Shown piece after piece: positions 30,901-34,158 of a DNA stretch of 34,158 nucleotides. Made by a program: the position numbers and the translations under genes. Positions within the stretch are counted from its first letter, which is position 1, and each line of letters begins with the position of its first letter. Below the pieces are notes generated by a model, which searched no databases, was not told the DNA's origin, and saw only the letters and a list, made by a program, of their open reading frames with translations. The stretch covers positions 1 through 34,158 of the forward strand of contig CABUUJ010000020.1 in NCBI GenBank assembly GCA_902494715.1, written 5' to 3'. The DNA is from an uncultured Collinsella sp. GTDB lineage: Bacteria; Actinomycetota; Coriobacteriia; Coriobacteriales; Coriobacteriaceae.

Positions 30901-32414
30901 TGGCGCTAAGCTTCGATTCCCTTACCGCCGCCCAGATCGCCGCGGGCGTTGCCGCCGGCGACTTTACCGCTACCGAGGTGGCTCAGGCCTCCCTTGCCGC
31001 CATCGAGGCGCGCGAGAGCGGGGTTCAGGCATTCCTGCAGGTGGCGCCCGAGCTCGCGCTCGAGGCCGCTGCGCGCGTGGATGCCGACCGTGCCGCAGGC
31101 AAGCCGCTGCCCCCGCTCGCGGGCGTGCCGCTGGCCATTAAGGACAACATGAACCTCGTGGGCACGCGCACCACCTGCGCTTCCCGCATGCTCGAGAACT
31201 ACCAGAGCGTCTACACCGCCACTTGCGTCCAGCGCATGCTCGATGCCGGCTGCCTGCCCATGGGCAAGGCCAACATGGACGAGTTTGCCTTTGGCAGCTC
31301 CACCGAGAGCTCGGCGTTCCACCGCACCAACAACCCCTGGGATACCGAGCGCGTGCCCGGCGGTTCCTCGGGCGGCTCCGCTGCCGCCGTCGCCGCGGGC
31401 GAGGTCGCGCTCTCGCTGGGCTCGGACACCGGCGGCTCCATTCGTCAGCCGGCGTCGCTGTGCGGCGTGGTGGGCTTTAAGCCCACGTACGGCGCCGTGA
31501 GCCGTTACGGCGTGGTTGCCTTTGGCTCGTCGCTCGACCAGGTGGGTCCCTTCGGTCGCACGGTCGAGGATGTCGCGCTGGCCATGAACGCGCTTACCGG
31601 CGCGGGTCACGATCCGTATGACTGCACCAGCCAGGATTGCGCCGTCGACTTTACCGAGCATCTTAACGACAGCATCGAGGGCAAGCGCGTGGGCATCATC
31701 CCCGCGTTTATGGAGGCCGAGGGTCTGACGCCCGAGGTCAAGGCCGCTGTTCAGCGCGCCGCCCAGGAGCTGCAGAACCAGGGCGCCGAGCTGGTCGAGG
31801 TCGACCTGCCGCACCTGGACGCCGCCATCGCCGCCTACTACGTCATCGGCCCGGCCGAGGCGTTCTCCAACCTAGCACGGTTTGACGGCATTCGCTACGG
31901 CTATCAGGAGGAGGGCTGCGCCAATCTGTCCGACCAGAGCTCGCTCTCGCGCGCCCACGGCTTTGGCGCCGAGGCCAAGCGCCGTCAGATGCTCGGCGCC
32001 TACCTGCTGAGCTCGGGCGTGTACGACAAGTACTACTACGCCGCGCAAAAGGCTCGCACGCTCATCACGCGGGACTACGACGCCGCATATGCCAAGGTGG
32101 ACACCATTCTCATGCCCGCCTCGCCGCGCACGGCCTTTAAGTTTGGCGAGATCAGCGACCCCACGCAGATGTACCTCTCCGACCTGTACACCATCTCGCT
32201 CAACATTTGCGGCAACGGTGGCATCTCGGTGCCGCTGGGCCTGGGCGAGGATACTCAGCTGCCCGTTTCTGCCCAGCTGGTTGGTCCGGCGTTTAAGGAC
32301 CGTCAGCTGCTCACGTTTGCCCGCGCCCTGGAGCGCGGCTTTGCCGATGCCGCCACGGGTGCGCCCGCGCTTTCCGTCGCGCCCGATTTTGCCGGGAAGG
32401 GAGGCGAGCTGTAA
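30900..32414 (+). CDS. gatA: Asp/Glu-tRNA amidotransferase subunit A (glutaminase)
   Basis: GatA releases ammonia from glutamine and passes it through a tunnel to GatB. The 504-residue amidase-signature protein shows the catalytic triad K81 (AIKDNM), cis-Ser S156 (VPGGSSGGSAA) and nucleophile S180 (SDTGGSIRQP). The length is normal for the family (about 480-500). One-base overlaps with gatC upstream and gatB downstream mark a tight operon. Indirect Gln-tRNA synthesis is standard in this lineage, so the complex is expected to be essential. Confidence 0.96.
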   Translation: MALSFDSLTAAQIAAGVAAGDFTATEVAQASLAAIEARESGVQAFLQVAPELALEAAARVDADRAAGKPLPPLAGVPLAIKDNMNLVGTRTTCASRMLENYQSVYTATCVQRMLDAGCLPMGKANMDEFAFGSSTESSAFHRTNNPWDTERVPGGSSGGSAAAVAAGEVALSLGSDTGGSIRQPASLCGVVGFKPTYGAVSRYGVVAFGSSLDQVGPFGRTVEDVALAMNALTGAGHDPYDCTSQDCAVDFTEHLNDSIEGKRVGIIPAFMEAEGLTPEVKAAVQRAAQELQNQGAELVEVDLPHLDAAIAAYYVIGPAEAFSNLARFDGIRYGYQEEGCANLSDQSSLSRAHGFGAEAKRRQMLGAYLLSSGVYDKYYYAAQKARTLITRDYDAAYAKVDTILMPASPRTAFKFGEISDPTQMYLSDLYTISLNICGNGGISVPLGLGEDTQLPVSAQLVGPAFKDRQLLTFARALERGFADAATGAPALSVAPDFAGKGGEL

Positions 32415-34090
32415 TGAAGGAGCTTTCCGAGGTCCTGCAGGATTGGGAGGCCGTGATCGGCCTGGAGATCCATACCGAGCTCACCGCACTCGATACCAAG
32501 ATGTTCTGCAACTGCAAACTCAGCCACGATGACGAGCCCAACGCCAACGTGTGCCCGGTGTGCCTGGGACTGCCCGGCGCCCTGCCGGTGCCCAACAAGC
32601 GCGCCATCGAGAGCATCGTCAAGGCCGGTCTCGCCACCAACTGCGAGATCCAGCGCCACTCGATGTTCTACCGCAAGCACTACTTCTATCCCGATATGGC
32701 CAAGAACTTCCAGACCACGCAGGGTCCGGTCGCCTTTGCCATGTACGGCCATCTGGATCTGGACGTGACCGGTCGCGGTGCCGCCGAGCGCCCCGACTGC
32801 GCGTTTGGCGAGGCCGAGGCCCAGAGTCTGGCGAGCGCCTCGGCCAACGCCGAGGGCCTGTCCACGTCCATGACGTCGACCATGCGCGAGGGCAATCAGC
32901 GCGCCGGCCATCTGGCTAGCTACGATGCGTCCAACCTGCGGATGCCCGAGCGTCGCGAGGACGGTTCCTACACGGTGCCCATCCGCATCCTGCGCATCCA
33001 TATGGAGGAGGACGCCGCCAAGATGGTCCACGTGGGCGGCGCCGAGGGCCGCATTACCGCCGCGGCCGAGTCGCTCGTCGACTACAACCGCTGCGGCACG
33101 CCTTTGATTGAGCTCGTGACTGAGCCCGATCTGCGCACGCCCGAGGAGGCCCGCCTGTTTATGGAAAAGCTCCGTCGCATTTTTGTGACGCTGGGCATTT
33201 CGGACTGCTCCATGGAGAAGGGTTCCATGCGCTGCGACGGCAACGTGTCGCTGCGTCGCCGCGGCGAGACCAAGCTGGGCACCAAGACCGAGCTTAAGAA
33301 CCTCAACTCGTTTAAGAGCCTGCATGACGGCCTTGCCTACGAGATCTGCCGCCAGGCCGAGGTGCTCGAGGAGGGCGGCATCATCTATCAGGAGACCCGC
33401 CACTGGGAGCCCAGCCGCAAGCGCACCGTGGTCATGCGCGTTAAGGAGACGGCCGACGACTATCGTCTGTTCCCCGATCCCGACCTGGCGCCGTTCGACC
33501 TTGACGACGAGTTTATCGACCGTTGCCGTGACGAGATTCCCGAGCTGCCCGATGCCAAGCGTGCCCGTTTTGAGGCCGACTTTGGCATTAAGGCGGCCGA
33601 CGCCGAGCAGATTGCCGGCGACCCCGAGTTTGCCGAGTTCTTTGAGGCCGCCGCTGCCGGTATGGCTGGCAAGGAGGCCCAGACGGTCGCAAACCTGCTG
33701 GTGAACGAGATGATCGCCTACCTTAAGGGCGCGGGCGTGTCGCTCGCCGAGTCCGGCATTGCGCCGGCTCAGGTGGCGGCTCTTGCCAAACTGCTGGCGA
33801 CTGATGCAATCAGCTCCAACCAGGCGCACGAGGTCTTTGAGGCCATGGCCCAGACCGGCGACGACCCCAACAAGATCGTCGACGAGCGCGGTATGCGTCA
33901 GGTGAGCGATGCCGGCGCGCTGCAGCCGATCGTGGACGAGGTGCTGGCTAACTGTGCCGATCAGGCACAGCAGTATCGTGACGGCAACCAGAAGGTCATC
34001 GGCTTTTTGGTGGGCCAGTGCATGAAGGCGAGCCGCGGCAAGGGCAACCCGAAGCTCTTCAACGAGTTGCTGAGAACGTCGCTCTCGTAA
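32414..34090 (+). CDS. gatB: Asp/Glu-tRNA amidotransferase subunit B, with a large insert
   Basis: GatB binds the misacylated tRNA, phosphorylates its Glu or Asp and adds the ammonia. Signatures are VIGLEIHTEL (15-24), the zinc site FCNCKLSHDDEPNANVCPVC, HYFYPDMAKNFQ, IHMEEDAAKM, and the C-terminal YqeY-like domain ending in FLVGQCMKASRGKGNP. The 558 residues exceed the usual ~480. An insert of about 60 residues (about 121-183, Ala/Ser-rich, starting RGAAERPDCAF) sits in the kinase core, exactly before the strand that leads to the MEED motif. A small insert follows near 205. The ATG overlaps the gatA stop by one base. The 68 bases after its stop show no confident feature. Confidence 0.95.
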   Translation: MKELSEVLQDWEAVIGLEIHTELTALDTKMFCNCKLSHDDEPNANVCPVCLGLPGALPVPNKRAIESIVKAGLATNCEIQRHSMFYRKHYFYPDMAKNFQTTQGPVAFAMYGHLDLDVTGRGAAERPDCAFGEAEAQSLASASANAEGLSTSMTSTMREGNQRAGHLASYDASNLRMPERREDGSYTVPIRILRIHMEEDAAKMVHVGGAEGRITAAAESLVDYNRCGTPLIELVTEPDLRTPEEARLFMEKLRRIFVTLGISDCSMEKGSMRCDGNVSLRRRGETKLGTKTELKNLNSFKSLHDGLAYEICRQAEVLEEGGIIYQETRHWEPSRKRTVVMRVKETADDYRLFPDPDLAPFDLDDEFIDRCRDEIPELPDAKRARFEADFGIKAADAEQIAGDPEFAEFFEAAAAGMAGKEAQTVANLLVNEMIAYLKGAGVSLAESGIAPAQVAALAKLLATDAISSNQAHEVFEAMAQTGDDPNKIVDERGMRQVSDAGALQPIVDEVLANCADQAQQYRDGNQKVIGFLVGQCMKASRGKGNPKLFNELLRTSLS

Positions 34091-34158
34091 ACGGGAACCC
34101 GGGAGCCCCGGCAGGGCGGGTGCTTCCTCAAAATTTCGAACAGTCCTGCGCAAGACGA

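Noticed and set aside
32303..34153. 616-codon minus-strand open frame opposite gatB
   Set aside because: Shadow of gatB; no domain.

Overview
The window looks like a stretch of Collinsella or a close relative (Actinomycetota, Coriobacteriia). The evidence is GC-rich codon use in the housekeeping genes, an indirect Gln-tRNA pathway (gatCAB), an alpha-type glutamine synthetase next to an orphan OmpR-type regulator, a Gram-positive sortase-assembled pilus, and many palindromic repeats at gene ends. The genus is inferred from overall character, not from a database match. No tRNA, rRNA, CRISPR array, prophage or classical IS transposase was found.

Layout. 1-2.4 kb: a FeoB-associated Cys-rich membrane peptide and an old-yellow-enzyme/FeS/FAD oxidoreductase. 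2.4-4.2 kb: an accessory patch with a minus-strand AAA ATPase of differing composition, a remnant of an older gene, six phased 10-bp repeats and two large inverted repeats. 4.2-6.1 kb: a GntR/FCD and a LacI regulator. 6.2-8.2 kb: glnA and a GlnR-like regulator. 8.4-12.4 kb: an HtrA protease and NAD-dependent DNA ligase. 12.5-14.8 kb (minus strand): a MATE efflux pump and its MerR/GyrI-type regulator, behind a promoter with the 19-bp spacer typical of MerR control. 15.0-16.1 kb: a DUF559/Vsr-like nuclease gene bracketed by two copies of a ~65-bp palindrome. 16.3-18.7 kb: moaA and a moaC-mobB fusion. 18.7-20.2 kb: an MFS transporter with an operator-like promoter and a structured leader RNA. 20.4-21.3 kb: a HAD phosphatase. 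21.3-30.3 kb: a pilus locus (tip adhesin, minor pilin, major pilin, a 50-residue membrane peptide, a class C sortase). 30.6-34.1 kb: gatC-gatA-gatB, with stop/start overlaps.

How the genes work together. The three LPxTG-type proteins and the sortase form one covalent pilus system. MATE and MerR form a self-regulated drug-response unit. The glnA-regulator pair is likely a nitrogen-control unit. moaA and moaC-mobB cover the first steps and the nucleotide-addition adapter of molybdenum cofactor synthesis. gatCAB makes Gln-tRNA(Gln) and/or Asn-tRNA(Asn).

The most unusual part is the repeat landscape: at least five palindromic families sit almost only in intergenic gaps. They are REP-A (loop GGGG[A/C]CAGG, five copies), REP-B (ATTCGA...TCGAAT type, four copies in two internal subtypes), a shorter GACAGG-loop family (two copies), a 163-bp nested inverted repeat and a 23-bp-arm inverted repeat. 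Two REP-B copies enclose the nuclease gene, and two identical 44-bp REP-A copies enclose the MFS gene. The best candidates for undescribed biology are the nuclease/palindrome cassette and the MFS leader RNA, whose loop can pair with one strand of its own closing helix.
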